A stretch of 64,000 nucleotides of DNA, taken from assembly GCF_932294415.1 (NCBI RefSeq), contig NC_065538.1:19133656-19197655 (forward strand), in the 5' to 3' direction. The first letter of the stretch is position 1; each line of letters starts with the position of its first letter. The notes under the pieces were generated by a model. It did not search any database. It was not told where the DNA came from and worked only from the letters and a program-made list of their open reading frames with translations. Positions 1-18,541 of the stretch are shown here, one piece after another. Both the position numbers and the translations under genes were made by a program. The stretch comes from Quercus robur (lineage: Eukaryota > Streptophyta > Magnoliopsida > Fagales > Fagaceae).

Positions 1-1121
1 TATTGCTAGTTGGAAGTATCTCTACTTGTTTACCATTTGTTCAATATTTTGTGTAAATGCTTGAATGGGAGAGCTTTATAGGATGTTCCACACTATGTTT
101 GGCATGCATAGCAGATGAATCACTGTTCTCTTATCTCCTAGTGGTGAGGTTATCTATACAGATTAATTTCTTCTTAGAATACTGAGATTGGAAGCATAGA
201 TGCTTTATAAATTCAATTTGAAACCCTTTAATTTTCACAAGAAAATTGCTTCGATGATTCCTAAAGAGTCATCTTGACAATGGGCTACTGTAAAACAAAA
301 CTTAATATTTACTGGCTGGTGAGTGGAAGGGAGAAATCTGGCCGTAGAATGAAGATTATAGTATTTAAGCCTATCATGCCTACTAGAAAATCTCCAATAT
401 TTTACCTTGAGAATGCTTGTTTAGAACCCCAATTACGGCTTATTATCAATTTTTAAACAAGGTAACAATTTAAGCCCAATATGTGCATGGAAATAAACTA
501 AAACAGCAAGCAACCCAACAATCTCACCATTGACAAACGATGTGATGATGGAGAGAAGACCCCAACTGGGTAAAAACTTTCCGGGTATAGCCAGTAATGA
601 ATCCACTAGTGAAAATGGTTGCAGTACATATCATGTGGGATTTTAAACATTTTAAATGGGGGTAGAGTGGAGATAGGGATTGAACTTAAGACCTCCTACT
701 TTGAAACCGCGTTAAATTACTAATTTTTCAAAAAGCTTAAGTTATTAGGAGATGGTGGATTTAATCATTTAACCACATAATTCTAACACATATCAACTCA
801 CAAAACTAGCAAGCGACTTCGTCAAGTCCTTTTTTCTCACTAGTTCACTGGATTTTGCAAGTTGAGCCGACAACTGCAAGCCACCAGGTCTTCTTGGATT
901 TGTGGGATTGCTCTGTAATTTCCATCACCAATACTCAACCAAAGATCACTCAAAGGTAATATAGAGCGTTTATATAATCTCCTCTCAAAGTTATGTGAAT
1001 TTGGAGAGAGTGAAAAATAGAGGCTACAAGGTTTTTCTCTCTAAGGGAGTGGGTAGCTCTCTTCTTCATCTCAGAAATAGGCTGTGAAAACTGAAAACGT
1101 AGGGTTTTTTATTTTTATTTT

Positions 1122-1275
1122 TTTATACAAGATAGAAATTATACTTTAGCCCAATCTAAGTGTATATGTGTGTGAAGCTTTCTCCTGAAGACTTGAACTC
1201 CAGCTCTTGCCCCCCACACTCTACAAGCACTTATACTTGTGGAGTGAACATCGCACTAAGGGTGTGCAGTGGTGA
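1122..1275. repeat. Dispersed retroposon-like repeat, copy 1
   Basis: A T-rich start followed by a sequence reading roughly 'caagatagaaattatac...cccaatctaag...acttatacttgtgg' recurs with many substitutions at 41551-41717. The poly-T on one side suggests a retroposed, SINE-like element lying in reverse. Family not identified. Confidence 0.5.
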
Positions 1276-2654
1276 AAACGTAGGTTTTATAAGACTACAA
1301 AAGGGGTAAATAGGTAATTGTATAGGAACAATGGAGAACTAAACCAACTGATTTCTCTTTAGTGGAAAACTGTGTCTAAATATTTTCCACTTCAATTGTA
1401 ATCTGCCTGACACCATAACTTTGCATGAGCGAAATTCCAGAACATGTAGACCAGCTCTTGAACTTCTTGTCTCCAGTGCAAATACAACTCAAAATGGATG
1501 CAATACATGGCAATATGCAAATACAATTAAAATTGTCTGGCGGAATTTTTCCAATACAAAATGTCCTAACATAACTATATCCTTGCCTTGTGCTGAATTT
1601 GGTCTAAATATCAACAAATAGTATTAATGTGATTTTTAATTTCATTTGCTGTTTGTGACAAATACTTTTGCCGCCGAGCTTCAAATCAGGCCAATTTGTT
1701 AGTCAATTATGCTGTATCATTTTCACATCCCCAACCTTTTCCTTTTCTCCTTCCCATCACCCTTGCAACTTCTCCAACTTGAGGTTAGTTACTTATTTAA
1801 TTCCTGCTAGTGCAGAAATTTTTATTGTTTGTATATGACCAGAATATCTTGTAGGGCTTCTTCTTGTTTTTTGTCACAGAAATTTTTGCTTATACCTTCT
1901 TGGTAATTTTGGTGACCATTCAACTACTCATCCATCTTTGCATTCTTATATGGCTGTTTTAGTCATCTACTCACCATTGAGTTCCATCTTCCCAGTGCTC
2001 CTAATTCTAGCGAAGAGAAATCTCATCCATCTTCCCTGTCAGATTATATATTAAGTACTGTATATGCATGCAGCTATAATAAATAATCAGGATCTAGTGC
2101 AGGCTTTTTTGTTCCTTGTATACACACCCTATAAGCTGACAGGAGTTTTTTTGGAGGCTTGGCTTGGCTGATAGTTTGTTGGGGTTTTACTGAATACCTG
2201 ATTCTAGTTTTTGAAGGGATTGAGTGGCCATTGCTCAAATGAAGTTCACTTTCTCATTAGTATACCTCCATTTTCTCTTCATTTAGTTTTTTTTTTTTTT
2301 TTTACCCCTTCTATGCCAATGTTACTTCTTGCTAGCTTTTAGGGTTCATGTCTTTGTATATGTCTGTACATGGATGGCGCCCTGTAGATTTTTTTAATAT
2401 ATATATTTAAATGCATAAAAAGAAAGACAAGTTTTTTCCTAGGTTCAGCAAATTCTTTACCTGCTTCTGTCTTATAGAACCTCAAATTTTCCTTTAACAG
2501 AAAATTTTCCTTTATTTTTTCTTCCTTTTCGAAAGGACCTTGGTGATTTAAGCCTCTACACAATTTCTAGAGATATCAAGTCATGCTTTTTTGCTTACTG
2601 TTTGGTCTGGCCATTCCTTGCTTTTAAAGATCTTTTAATTCTCTAGTAGTATGT

Positions 2655-2696
2655 TAATAAAAATTTTCATTACCTATCAAAAAAAAAAAAAAAAAA
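2655..2696 (+). mobile_element. Severely 5'-truncated LINE insertion (about 42 bp)
   Basis: Only the last 24 bases of a LINE-type 3' end plus an 18-A tail remain, flanked by a perfect 14-bp direct repeat, ctctagtagtatgt, at 2641-2654 and 2697-2710. This is a target-site duplication of target-primed reverse transcription. The same 3' end (ttacctatcaaaa / ttacttatcaaaa) occurs at 5567-5610. It lies in an intron, 73 bp before the acceptor at 2784. Confidence 0.8.
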
Positions 2697-2779
2697 CTCT
2701 AGTAGTATGTCTTTGATGTAAAGGATTTACCTTGGAGCATTTTGTTCATGGCTTATTTTATGTTGAATTGGTTTCTTAA

Positions 2780-8824
<6,045 letters not shown>

Positions 8825-10690
8825 GCAAGGTGCCAAGAGAATATATGTTAGGTCTTTGATCTCGGAGCAACATGCAAGTCAGATTGGTAGCTGTTAGATT
8901 GAAGAACAGTCATTAAAGCACTATCTGTCTGTTGGTTGTCTTGTGCATCCATTGATCATAAACAAAGTACTCAGGCATGCGAGGATTAAATCTGAGAGAA
9001 TTTTGATACCACATTACCACACGAACGCCATAATCTTTTTTCTTTTCCAACCATTTGCAATGTACATTATCTTCCCAGTTCTATATTTGAATCTTGTCCA
9101 TCTGAATCTGTAGAACAGAAAGGTTAGAGCTTCGGTGCAATCATTTTGTAATTTTATATTTTTTTTTTCTTATCAGAAATTTCTTGTATTTGATTGATGT
9201 TGAGGAGAAGCATTTACAATTATTATATATTCTTATGATACCAGCCCCAAGGACACTTCACCAATAGGATATTCTGGAAGTGTCCAGAATAGCGAAAATT
9301 ATCTGTATCTTAACTCTTAAGAGACTGACATTAGAATTTTTCCTAAGGATGAAATTAACATTTCCATATTAGATTTCGATTTGAAATTCAACTTAAATTA
9401 TGACCTGCTCTATCTGAATAAGAAGAAACAAAAATATTTATTTGATTTTGAATTTGATTTATCCAATAAGCTTGGCAGTGTACCGGTCTGCATTACGATA
9501 GTGTCTACCTCTATTAAAAAAAAAAAAAAAAAAAAAAAGTGTATAGTCCCTACTTAGTGATCAAGAATTACAATTCATCTTCAACGTCTTCGCTGAGTCA
9601 AGTAATGAAGTAACTCTTTACACGTGTAATGCTAAAGAAACAATTTTTTTTTTTTCCTTAAGTTATGGAACTGATAAATTATTATAATTATTGCAATATT
9701 TTTTAACTAGTCCACCACAAATATCATTCGTATTTTGCATCGATTATAATATAACATTTCAACAAATCATATATGTATATAATAATAATAATAATAAAAA
9801 TAAAAGTTGGGTTCTAGAAGCCATCATTGCATCAACTTTCTATTTTCTATTTGTGAGTTGTGATAAGTAATTAAACTCTCCTTAATTATTAAACTAACTA
9901 GTTTCATTACACACGCTTCGCACGTGCGATGTAGTTTTTTTTTTTAGTATTATATTTTTTAACTAATTCTAATTTGAGATTTACACTTTTTCCCACAAAA
10001 ATTGTGTATTTAAAACTACTAATATAGCTAGAGGTGTCATAAGGTTAGCTACAAAAAATAAACAAATGCATGCATGAACATATAATTTCAATGTTATTTC
10101 GATGTTTATTAATTATTAAATTAATTATAATATTTTAATTTTAGCTAGAACTCTATTACTTAAGTTTTAAATAATTAAAAATTCTATTCTAACTAAAATT
10201 TAATTTATCTTATTATGATAGTTTAATTTATGTAACAGTCTATTATTTAACTTTCAAAAAATTCAAAATTCTACTAAAAATCTAATTCTAATACCAAAAA
10301 TTTCAAGAAATTTAAAATAAAATTTCATATTTTATATATTTTTTCAGGTAACAAATTTTTGTTTAAATTTGAAAAAGAAACTACATCTAGATTTTCTTAT
10401 TAAATTTTTTGCATTTTCTTTAAAAAAAAAAAAGAAAAAAAAAAAGGAAAAGATTTGATTTGATTCTCCATTTCACTCCTCTCGGAAGTGAAACTACAAT
10501 TCCGCCGTAATTTTTTGAATCAAACATTAAATACATCCCCGCACGTTTCTCATGCCTAGGATCATATAACATTAACTGTCCCCAAAATCAAATAACCGCC
10601 ACGTCCCACCACCTTTCTACTAAGCCCACGTATTTCTACGCCACTCACGTTACAGTCTTTCACTCTACTACTACCACTACTAGTTCTACA
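8825..10690. other. Intergenic region between FTSHi2 and the ENODL gene
   Basis: This holds the FTSHi2 3' untranslated region and AT-rich spacer with A-runs near 9518 and 10420. No open frame or recognisable gene was seen. A possible minus-oriented Helitron terminus lies at 9898-9930: CTAG with a GC-rich inverted repeat around cgcacgtgcg. Confidence 0.6.
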
Positions 10691-10698
10691 TCACATGG

Positions 10699-10707
10699 TA
10701 TATAAAT
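10699..10707 (+). promoter_or_regulatory. TATA box of the ENODL gene
   Basis: The sequence tatataaat lies 110 bp before the ATG at 10817, a normal distance for a plant TATA box with a leader of about 80 bp. Confidence 0.6.
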
Positions 10708-10816
10708 TACTCCTTGAAACTGATCCATAAGCTCTCTCACCACTACCGTTGTTTAAAGTCTTAAACCTTTTCAGATAGCCTGTATAAGAAAAGCAAACCA
10801 AGAACACACAAACATC

Positions 10817-12156
10817 ATGGCATCAATCTCTGCTCTCTTCTGCACTTGCATGATGATGATGATGGTCATGTTGGTCACTACCAATGTGCCAGTTGAAGCT
10901 GCGAAGGAGTTCAAAGTTGGTGGTGATATGGGTTGGGTTCTACCTGATGCTAACAACTCTGCAACCTATAACCAGTGGGCTTCAAGGAACAGATTTCACA
11001 TTGGAGATTCTCTCTGTGAGTTTCTTACTATATTTTTAGTACTAGCTAGTCTTTTGAAAAATAAAAAAGTTACATGCTGAAACTGAATGATTTACGTGGT
11101 TTGGTTGAGAAAATTGTGTACAAAATTATGGTTAGTCTACGTAGTTTTTCTTTCCTGGTTTTTGAGGTTAAGCAAGAAACAAGGCAGTTAGGTTTGAATG
11201 ATTATATGCATGCTTGAAAGTGAAATTCTTTATTGTCCTTTTACTTTGAAGTCAGATAGTGTAGAGGGAAATTATTATTTGTTTTGGTTTATGCAAATCG
11301 TTTTAGATAATTTGAATCCAACAGCTTGGTTTTAGGGGATAAAATCTATGTTGAGAATATGGGACTTCTTAAGGTTGAATTATTTTGGTTGCAGCTGGTG
11401 ATCATATGTGCTTTTGAAAGAAATATAGAAGTTGCACTTCTTAACACAATTGGACAAGAACATTTTGCATATGTATCTCACAATATAGTGTATTTGGGTT
11501 GGTTATTAGTCATAAGAAAGTGTCCTTAACTGCGTTTAGAGCTTTTTGCTAAAAGATTATCGGCTTACTTGCTGAAAATTTGTTATATTTGTACCTAGAA
11601 AAAGTGTGAGCAAATAAAAAAAAAAAAAAATTATAAAAAAAGTCTCTTGCCAAACACACTTAAATCTCCTATATTTGGTGTTTTTCTCCTAAATTTTTTT
11701 GTTCCTCATTTGGTGTTTTCATCCCCCTATTATATTACTTCTTTTATTTGTACAGCTTTTGAGTACCAGAATGATTCAGTTCTTGTGGTGGACAAATGGG
11801 ACTACTACCATTGCAACACAACCGAGCCTATCACTTCCTTCAGCAATGGAAAGAGTGTCATCCAGCTTGATAGGTCTGGGCCTTTCTACTTCATTAGTGG
11901 GGACACTGACAACTGCAAGCATGGCCAGCGGTTACTTGTTGAAGTGATGTCTATGCACATGCACCATATCCCTCCATCTCCTCCATCAATTGCCTTTCCC
12001 CCTGGTTCAGACACCGGGACTGCCCCCGCGTCTTCAGCAATCAGCACCGCTCCTGCTCCATCACCAAGTTCAGGAATTCAAATTTCAGCCACACTTGGTT
12101 CAGTCTCTATGGCTCTTATTGCCATCTCTTTTATTTTTCTATGGTTTGAACCATAG
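10817..12156 (+). CDS. Early nodulin-like protein (non-copper phytocyanin, GPI-anchored arabinogalactan type)
   Basis: Two exons, 10817-11015 and 11756-12156, joined within a Ser codon, encode 199 residues. Residues 1-29 form a signal peptide with five consecutive Met. Residues 30-131 are a plastocyanin-like domain (start KEFKVGGDMGW, then SFEYQNDSVLVV, YYHCNTT, GPFYFISG, CKHGQRL). Residues 138-173 are a Pro/Ser/Ala-rich arabinogalactan-type linker, and 175-196 a hydrophobic tail with small residues just before it, consistent with GPI attachment. Typical copper ligands are absent: Ser replaces the Cys of the FICG motif, Asn replaces the His before the second disulfide Cys, and Ser stands where His is expected after the EY motif. 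Both disulfide cysteines (86 and 120) remain. By family it should sit at the plasma membrane/cell wall interface. The 740-bp intron is phase 1, as is usual for phytocyanins. It converges on ANK1. Confidence 0.88.
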
Positions 12157-12925
12157 ACTATTTTTATGTCATCTTTGTGCTGGTTTTCTTTTTCAGTTAG
12201 ATTCCGGCTGTCAGGATCTATTGTGTCTGCCCATTCATATGACTTATTTATCATTTATTAAACATTGTTTGTTTCTTTATGTTGGGAGTTGAAAATCATG
12301 TTTTAATACTTTAAACATTGCAATTCAGTCAGTACTTCAGCTAAATTGGTAGTTTTTCTTATGACCATGTTTCACAGTTTTCACTTGCTTAATTTTCCAA
12401 GGTTCAAGTGAAAGGCCAGTGGTAATAGTATTCTCTTTGTGGTGTCCCAAGTTTATGGTTTGAACCCCACCATCCCACCTCCCCCACTACCCGTCTAAAA
12501 AAAAAAAAAAAAAGAAAAAGAAAAAAAAAAAAAGTGAACGTTTCCTGGAAAGTATAGATATGCACCGGTGACCTTCCTAAAACAAGCAAAGAAGACTTTT
12601 CCTTAAGCTGACCCTCAACCCTGGAGTCTCCCTATGGACTTTTCCAACAACAACAACACCACCACCACCCCCCCCCCCCCCACAAAAGAAATTTTACTGG
12701 AATATAGAAACATTCAATTTTTTTTCCCGGTAGTTTGGTTTTAGCCTCCAAATGGACCAGAGAATTATTATTTGAATGTTTATGTAATTGCATGAGTAGA
12801 CATGAAATACTAATTTTGCATTCAATTTATATTCTTGGCTAAAAATACAAGATTCTTAAAGGCATTAAGAAAGACAATGCTACATATCTTTAATTAAAGT
12901 AACAAGAGGGGGAGTGGTGACAGTT
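12157..12925. other. Convergent intergenic spacer with a SINE-like element
   Basis: This is the ENODL 3' flank and the ANK1 3' flank. It contains the SINE-like element at 12401-12533 and a run of about 14 C near 12668-12681. The same spacer recurs at 59036-59786 with changed homopolymer lengths. No gene seen. Confidence 0.7.
12401..12533 (+). mobile_element. tRNA-derived SINE-like element with A-rich tail
   Basis: A head reading ggttcaagtg...ccagtggtaa, a box-B-like ggtttgaacccc and a long A-rich tail suggest a Pol III SINE. It has a shared, diverged counterpart at about 59230-59345, so insertion predates the block duplication. Target duplications were not identified. Confidence 0.45.
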
Positions 12926-15337
12926 TTAGTATGAGTGATATCCTTGATGGTAGGAACTCTCAACATCTGAATTGAATGAATGTAGGGTTTGCATCCTGAT
13001 ACTTGCAAGTCTGTCACTGCTTTTCTTTCTCTCTTTTCTCCATTTCTGCTTACGAAGCCAATGTTCTATCATCATAACAGTTAACCCAAGAAAACATGTG
13101 CCTATAGTCCCTCCACCAATTGACAGTTAAACTACAAACATCCAATCTGTTCCCTTAACATGGGGAATGATGACCCATGTTGCTGCAAAATAAGCCGTTG
13201 CCATGAATGACACTGCCACCCACATGACCTTGTGAGCAACCTTCAGTATCATCATCTGAGGTTTTCTTTGGAAAGGAATGATGCTGACTAGAACAACAAC
13301 AATACATAGAGATGTGAACAATGCGATATTATTGCTTAATGTAAATACCTTGAAAGCTGTTGTTTGGCACACCATGGACTTTCCTTTGAGTGGTCCCTCC
13401 TGATAGATGCCACCAGGAGGGCTTATACCTGCTGCAAATGTAACTGTGGCAATCAAAATAGCCACTAGTGTAATTGTGTTCCTGGCATTCTGAACTGCCT
13501 CACTATATATCTCATCTTGCTTACTCTGACGACTTCTATAAAGTTCTGCTAGTTCTCCCTGTCGTCTTTCACTGAGATGTTTCTGTTGCCCAAAACTGGT
13601 CAGGGTACTAGTCAGGGAATTACTAGTCTGCTTGGACGAGCACTCCAGTTCAGACGTGTTATTATCCTGTATTTCACAAATTTTTTCTACTTGCTGCTGG
13701 ATCAGTTTTATATGCACATTTCCACTGGCCTGGTCAAAGATGTCAAGTGCTGTGAGTCCCTTATGGTTCTGGTAACTGAAATCCACTGTTGTTTTGTTGA
13801 TTAAGTACTCCACATCTGTAACAAAATTGAAATTCAGAAGTCTAATTAGGAAACACACATATACTACCAACATCATCATCATCAACATCAACAATCAAGT
13901 TAAACCTTCATTACAAACAATAAATAAATAAAAATGTCATGTGAAAGAAATATTACTATTGTCATGATCTATCCTTGGGGATTTAGGCATGGGGCACAGC
14001 AGAACTTTGGTATGATAAAGTAGGATACTAAGTTCTGCAAACCACACATGCATAAACACACACACACACACACACAAACCATAGACATGACAAAGGTACT
14101 TGGAAATATTTACTATGCATCTGACACAACTAGTAAAAAATTATAGTAGATTCTTCTGCAAAACTTTAGTACTTAGATATGTCAGGTACACATGACTTCA
14201 CCACAGGCTGGTCTAGTATCACAGCTATCAATTATAACAGGTTTCATTTTCATTTCTCACCTGATGGTGACCTCCAGAGACTGCAATATGGAAGATGGTG
14301 TTACCATATTGATCTGGGCAGTGGAAGATATTGGTATCATTGAAAACATGCACCAAGTATTTGAAAGCATCATAGTGGTTGTATCTCACAATTAGATGAA
14401 AAACGGTCTCTCCATTCTTTGTGTGACACTGAAAAGATGTTGGAGCCATAGACATGAATTCTTTTAGAATTGCAGTGTTGCCATTCATCGCAGCCAAGTG
14501 CAAAGGTGTGTAACCATCATTATTGAATTCCAGAGCAAGTTCTGCACCAGATTTTAGGAGCATTCTCGTTATCTCCACGTTCCCTCTATGACAAGAGCAG
14601 TGCAGTGGTGAATAACCATTCCTGTCAATCTTTTGAGGAAAGTCTGGCCACACCTCTAAAATCTTCCTAACAATACCTGCATCAGCAACTCTAATTTATC
14701 AATTCATAGGCAGAATTTAGCTGAGCAACTGAAATTTACATTGCAAATCATCTGAATATTTGATTCAGTCTGAAATTATCAGCAGCTGGACTTAGGCATG
14801 GATAAAGAGAGAAATTCTCATTCCTAATTTATTGGCAATATGCTCAGCAGTGAACAGTTAGTAAATAGAACTTTACTACCTACCTGTGTATTCTCTTGAA
14901 ACAGCAACATGAAGGCTATTTTGAACAAAACTATCTTCTTCCAACCCCTTCACCCATGGCTTACTCAAAAGGAGCTTTACCACGTTGAGATGCCCATGAC
15001 TACAAGCCATGTAAAATGCGCTCTGGTTGTCAGAATTTAGCTTACAAGCTGCCCAAGGACTGGCATCCAATAGCAGCGGTAAGACCTTGACATTCCCTTG
15101 ACGACAAGCTTCACGCAATGGAGTCTCCAGCTTGCTATTCTCAGCTGCAACCATGTCAGGGCACAACTTGATAATTTCTGTGACCAAGTCGATATTATCA
15201 AATCTTGAGGCCAGGTGCAGTGGCGTGTGTAATGTTTTAGCTGTTCTTTGTTGGAGAATTTCTCCATTCTCGCGAACTAAATTCATAAAAGTGCGTCTTT
15301 CATTTTTAGCAATCGCCTCAAAAAGGCTTGAATCCAT
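12926..15337 (-). pseudogene. ANK1: ankyrin-repeat/PGG-domain membrane protein gene, disabled
   Basis: Exon 1 (15337-14884, ATG giving MDSSLFEAIAKN) and exon 2 (14676-14261) are intact, 454 and 416 nt as in ANK6, and encode about five ankyrin repeats (TPLHLAS, SPLHCSC, TPLHLAA, TIFHIAV). Exon 3 (13815-12926) is 890 nt against 891 in ANK6. The exon begins ATGTGG instead of ATTGTGG, so normal splicing reads Q-M-W-S-T-stop. Farther on, TTA has become TAA at 13127-13129, before the fourth membrane segment. Beyond it the frame stays open to the ancestral stop at 12926-12928. The PGG region ([21 protein letters not shown]) and membrane helices are otherwise preserved. Normal splicing would yield only the ankyrin half. 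A cryptic AG 8 nt inside the exon would restore the frame. Very recent loss. Confidence 0.85.
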
Positions 15338-17341
15338 TTACTTAAAAGTTCCAAGAATTACTCTACAAGGAGCAAGATAATCAGATAGAAAATTTTGTTG
15401 GCACTGTTTTTGCAAATGGTAGCTGCTTTTGCATTTTCAGCTGGTTAGATTCTGCAAAATTGGAAAGAAATAAAAAAGCTAAGCAACGCGGTTTAAGGAA
15501 ACCCCTTTGAGAAATGCAGCAACCAAGTTCTCAGCATCTTCAAGGAAGATCACTAGTATTGTGGGCCTGTGGCATTTGGATATTTTTCTTTTTCTTTAAA
15601 CCATTGTAATATACTGTTAAGCCACAAATACAATATGACAAAGTCAAATATGAAGCACTCGTGTGGTTATGGTTTAGTCGTTTAGATATGAATTTTCCTC
15701 ACATTCTATGTGCTTTCATTGAACCTTTTCACTCTATAAACTCTGCCATATTGATGGAAGAGGAAAATTCAGGTGCTTTCCATGTAATGAACATTACTGA
15801 ATTAAAGGAAGATCGAATCTTTGATGAAAGAATCAATGGCGGGACCCTCCATGCTTCATGATTTTAATACTATTTCATTCTTGTCTTCTCTCCTCTTCCA
15901 AGTCAATTACATGGATCGGCCTTCTAGACTTGTACAATCAAATCCAATCCTCTGGATGAGTTTGCCATTGTAATGGGAAATAGTTCTGTATAAACCAAGC
16001 AATACTTAGAATGACCAAAAGATTTAGAGCTTGTTTAGCATCTAATTTTGAAACCGCACTTTTTCAAAGGACAGTTTTTTTTAATGTAGTACAGTTTTGT
16101 CAAAAGCCATTTAAAAAAAAAAAAAAAAAAATGACAGTAGCTATACTAATTTCTAATTGTCATCCTTATGAACTGTTCTTGCTTTTACAAACCATAAATC
16201 TCGTGTAATTCATATTTTGTTGAGTCGAAAGAATTGTTTTTTGCAATCCACTTTTATATAGGTGAGTGACATTCAAAATATACTATTCTATCAATTTGAT
16301 GTTTGAAACATTGTCAATATAGTTTTTTTTTTTTAGGTGCAATATGCTAGATTTCCATTTAAATTAAAATATATGACCATATATGGTCAATGACGCATAA
16401 ACAACGTTATCTTTATTAAAGATAATTAATTTTAATATAACACATGTTTAAATTTAACTAGAAAACCTAATATACTGCACAAATTATCCCTAAGTTTACC
16501 CATCTTCAAATATATCACACGTTATCAAGAAGTTCTATTACACATAGACCTCACCTACAAGTCAATAAAGCCAATAATGCTAACATTATTTTGTCAATGT
16601 GTAATCCTATGCCGAGCGACAGGTCAAACATGCCAACCCACATAACATATTTTCACTACCTACAGACTTTAAAATTTTTATTTTCTTTGTAATTATATTG
16701 TATAATAAAATAAAAGATACATTTATGAAATTAATTATACATAAAAAAAATTATCTTAATTGATTTATTTCCATAAAGTAGCATTTTTCTTTTTTCCACA
16801 TGACAAAGGTAGTTTGAAGTGTCTACTATGCATCTGACAAAACTCAATAAAAAATTATAACAGATTTATGTACACAACTTTATTTCTTAAATATGATATG
16901 TAGAAATGATTGCACAATAGGCTGTTCTAATTTTAGACTTTTTTTTTTTTTTTTTGAGAAAGTTCTAATTTTAGACTTGAGACACATTAAACCAAAGAGT
17001 TTTAAATATGTTACTTTAAATCTCATACTTTCACAAATATATCCAAAAAAAAAATCCAAATTTGGGGTACTTTAAAGTGTCCTATATATTTATGAAAGCG
17101 TGGGGTTTAAAATATCTTGTTTAAAAATGTAGGGTATAATGTGTCCCAAATATAAAATTACAGGATTTTTTAAAGTTCTTTCTTCCATAAGTTCCCATCA
17201 GATTATTGTGCTCTATGTAGAGTGACTCTCTTTTTCTTTCTAATATATAAATAGCCAGATAGATAGTAGAGGGTTGTTGGTGTTTAAACCACAAACATCA
17301 GGTATCATAAAGGAAGTTAGTAACATTATACTTTTTCTCAA
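15338..17341. other. 5' flank of ANK1 and spacer
   Basis: AT-rich sequence matching the 5' flanks of ANK6 (62188-64000) and, in part, ANK3 (26241-26929), including the shared word gatcactagt near 15550. Small open frames at 15661-15861 and 16893-17075 are not conserved as proteins in the other copies. No gene seen. Confidence 0.6.
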
Positions 17342-17480
17342 TCTTGAATCTTGAAAGCCAGGTACAATGGCATGTGTAAGGTATTACTTTCATTGTTGGA
17401 GAACCTTTCTATTCTTGTGAACTAAACTCATAAAAGTTTGAATCTTATGTTTAATAATCATCAATCAATTATCAATTATC

Positions 17481-17515
<35 letters not shown>

Positions 17516-18430
17516 CAAATAGACCTCATGTGGGAGAGCATGAGGTTCTGCCAAGTGGCACATTCGTTGAGTTTCTTTCATTTAGGCTTCCACCTCATCA
17601 AAGTTTACATTTATGTAAAACTTTTAATTCATTGAATGTGTCAATGAAGTTAATACACATTAATTATATATAAGTATGCACTAATTATATATATATATAT
17701 ATATAAGAATTTTATATGGTTTTTTTCTTAAAAAAATATATAAGAAAGAAAAAACATCACATGAGAGACCGTGCAATTCTATCATATGGTGCTTTGTAAG
17801 AGTAATTTTTCATTTAACTTTACACTTCAACTTCTTTACATAATTGGAATATAATAAAATTTTATTAATAGGATATCACTATTTTCATTGACTATTTAAC
17901 TTACCACAATCATACTTCAATAACATAAACGTGACATCATAGATTTTAGATGATATTTCCATAAGCCAACTAAACATTTACATTTTTCTCAAAAAAAAAA
18001 AAAAAAAAAAAAACTAAACATTTACATGAAATTACAAATTTTTTATGCTAACTCCAAGCCAATGTAGAAACAAAAATTATGATTAAAAATTTCAGCAAAA
18101 AGAAAAAAAAAATTATTAAACAAACAATCAACTTATTACGGAACATTTTTTTTTTTTTTTTGAGAAGATATTACACCACATAATAACTAATTTCTAATTT
18201 ATGTAACTTTTTCTCTATAGTTTAAATTCTCCATCCCCTTAATTTTGTATTACAACATTAATTTAACAAAAATCTCTTCATGTTATTGCAACATTACTTC
18301 TTGTTATTACTTTAAAATATTTTGAATATTCTATATAAGTTTTTCACATAATAGCTTAAAGCATTATTCGCGCATCGCACGGGACCATGGCTAGTTGCAT
18401 CTAAAAGCCTTTGGTCCATTTTCTTAAGCT
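17342..18430 (-). pseudogene. ANK2: 5' remnant of an ankyrin-PGG gene split by a Helitron
   Basis: Two pieces of ankyrin exon 1 survive on the minus strand. 18403-18417 carries the start (M-D-Q-R-L) and about 17342-17457 carries the next part (matching the LVREN...LQQRT...HTPLHLA region of ANK6), with damage. They are separated by a 937-bp Helitron at 17458-18394. The rest of exon 1 and exons 2 and 3 are missing. Upstream of the start lies a long CT microsatellite in what was the 5' leader. It is closest to ANK4, with which it shares the [10 protein letters not shown] / LKNMDPRLLD start. Confidence 0.75.
17458..18394 (+). mobile_element. Non-autonomous Helitron (937 bp)
   Basis: It begins TC (after A at 17457) and ends CTAG (before T at 18395), with a GC-rich end region cgcgcatcgcacggg about 10 bp before CTAG. 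There is no target-site duplication. These are the Helitron hallmarks. Removing it leaves taataattgcatct, which matches base for base in length the uninterrupted taatagtctcatct of ANK4 (about 28670-28683). The interior is AT-rich with AT runs (17484-17512, 17690-17705) and no coding sequence. Confidence 0.8.
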
Positions 18431-18439
18431 TTAAGAATG

Positions 18440-18541
<102 letters not shown>

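Larger units (their letters stand above)
10898..17330. repeat. Segmental duplication, left copy
   Basis: From ENODL codon 28 through ANK1 and its 5' flank to about 17330, this block aligns collinearly with 58236-64000, including ENODL intron, SINE-like element, C/G homopolymers, all three ankyrin exons and the flanking spacer. The left edge is sharp, inside ENODL exon 1, just after the signal-peptide codons. The right copy is cut by the window end, so full length is unknown. Confidence 0.85.
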
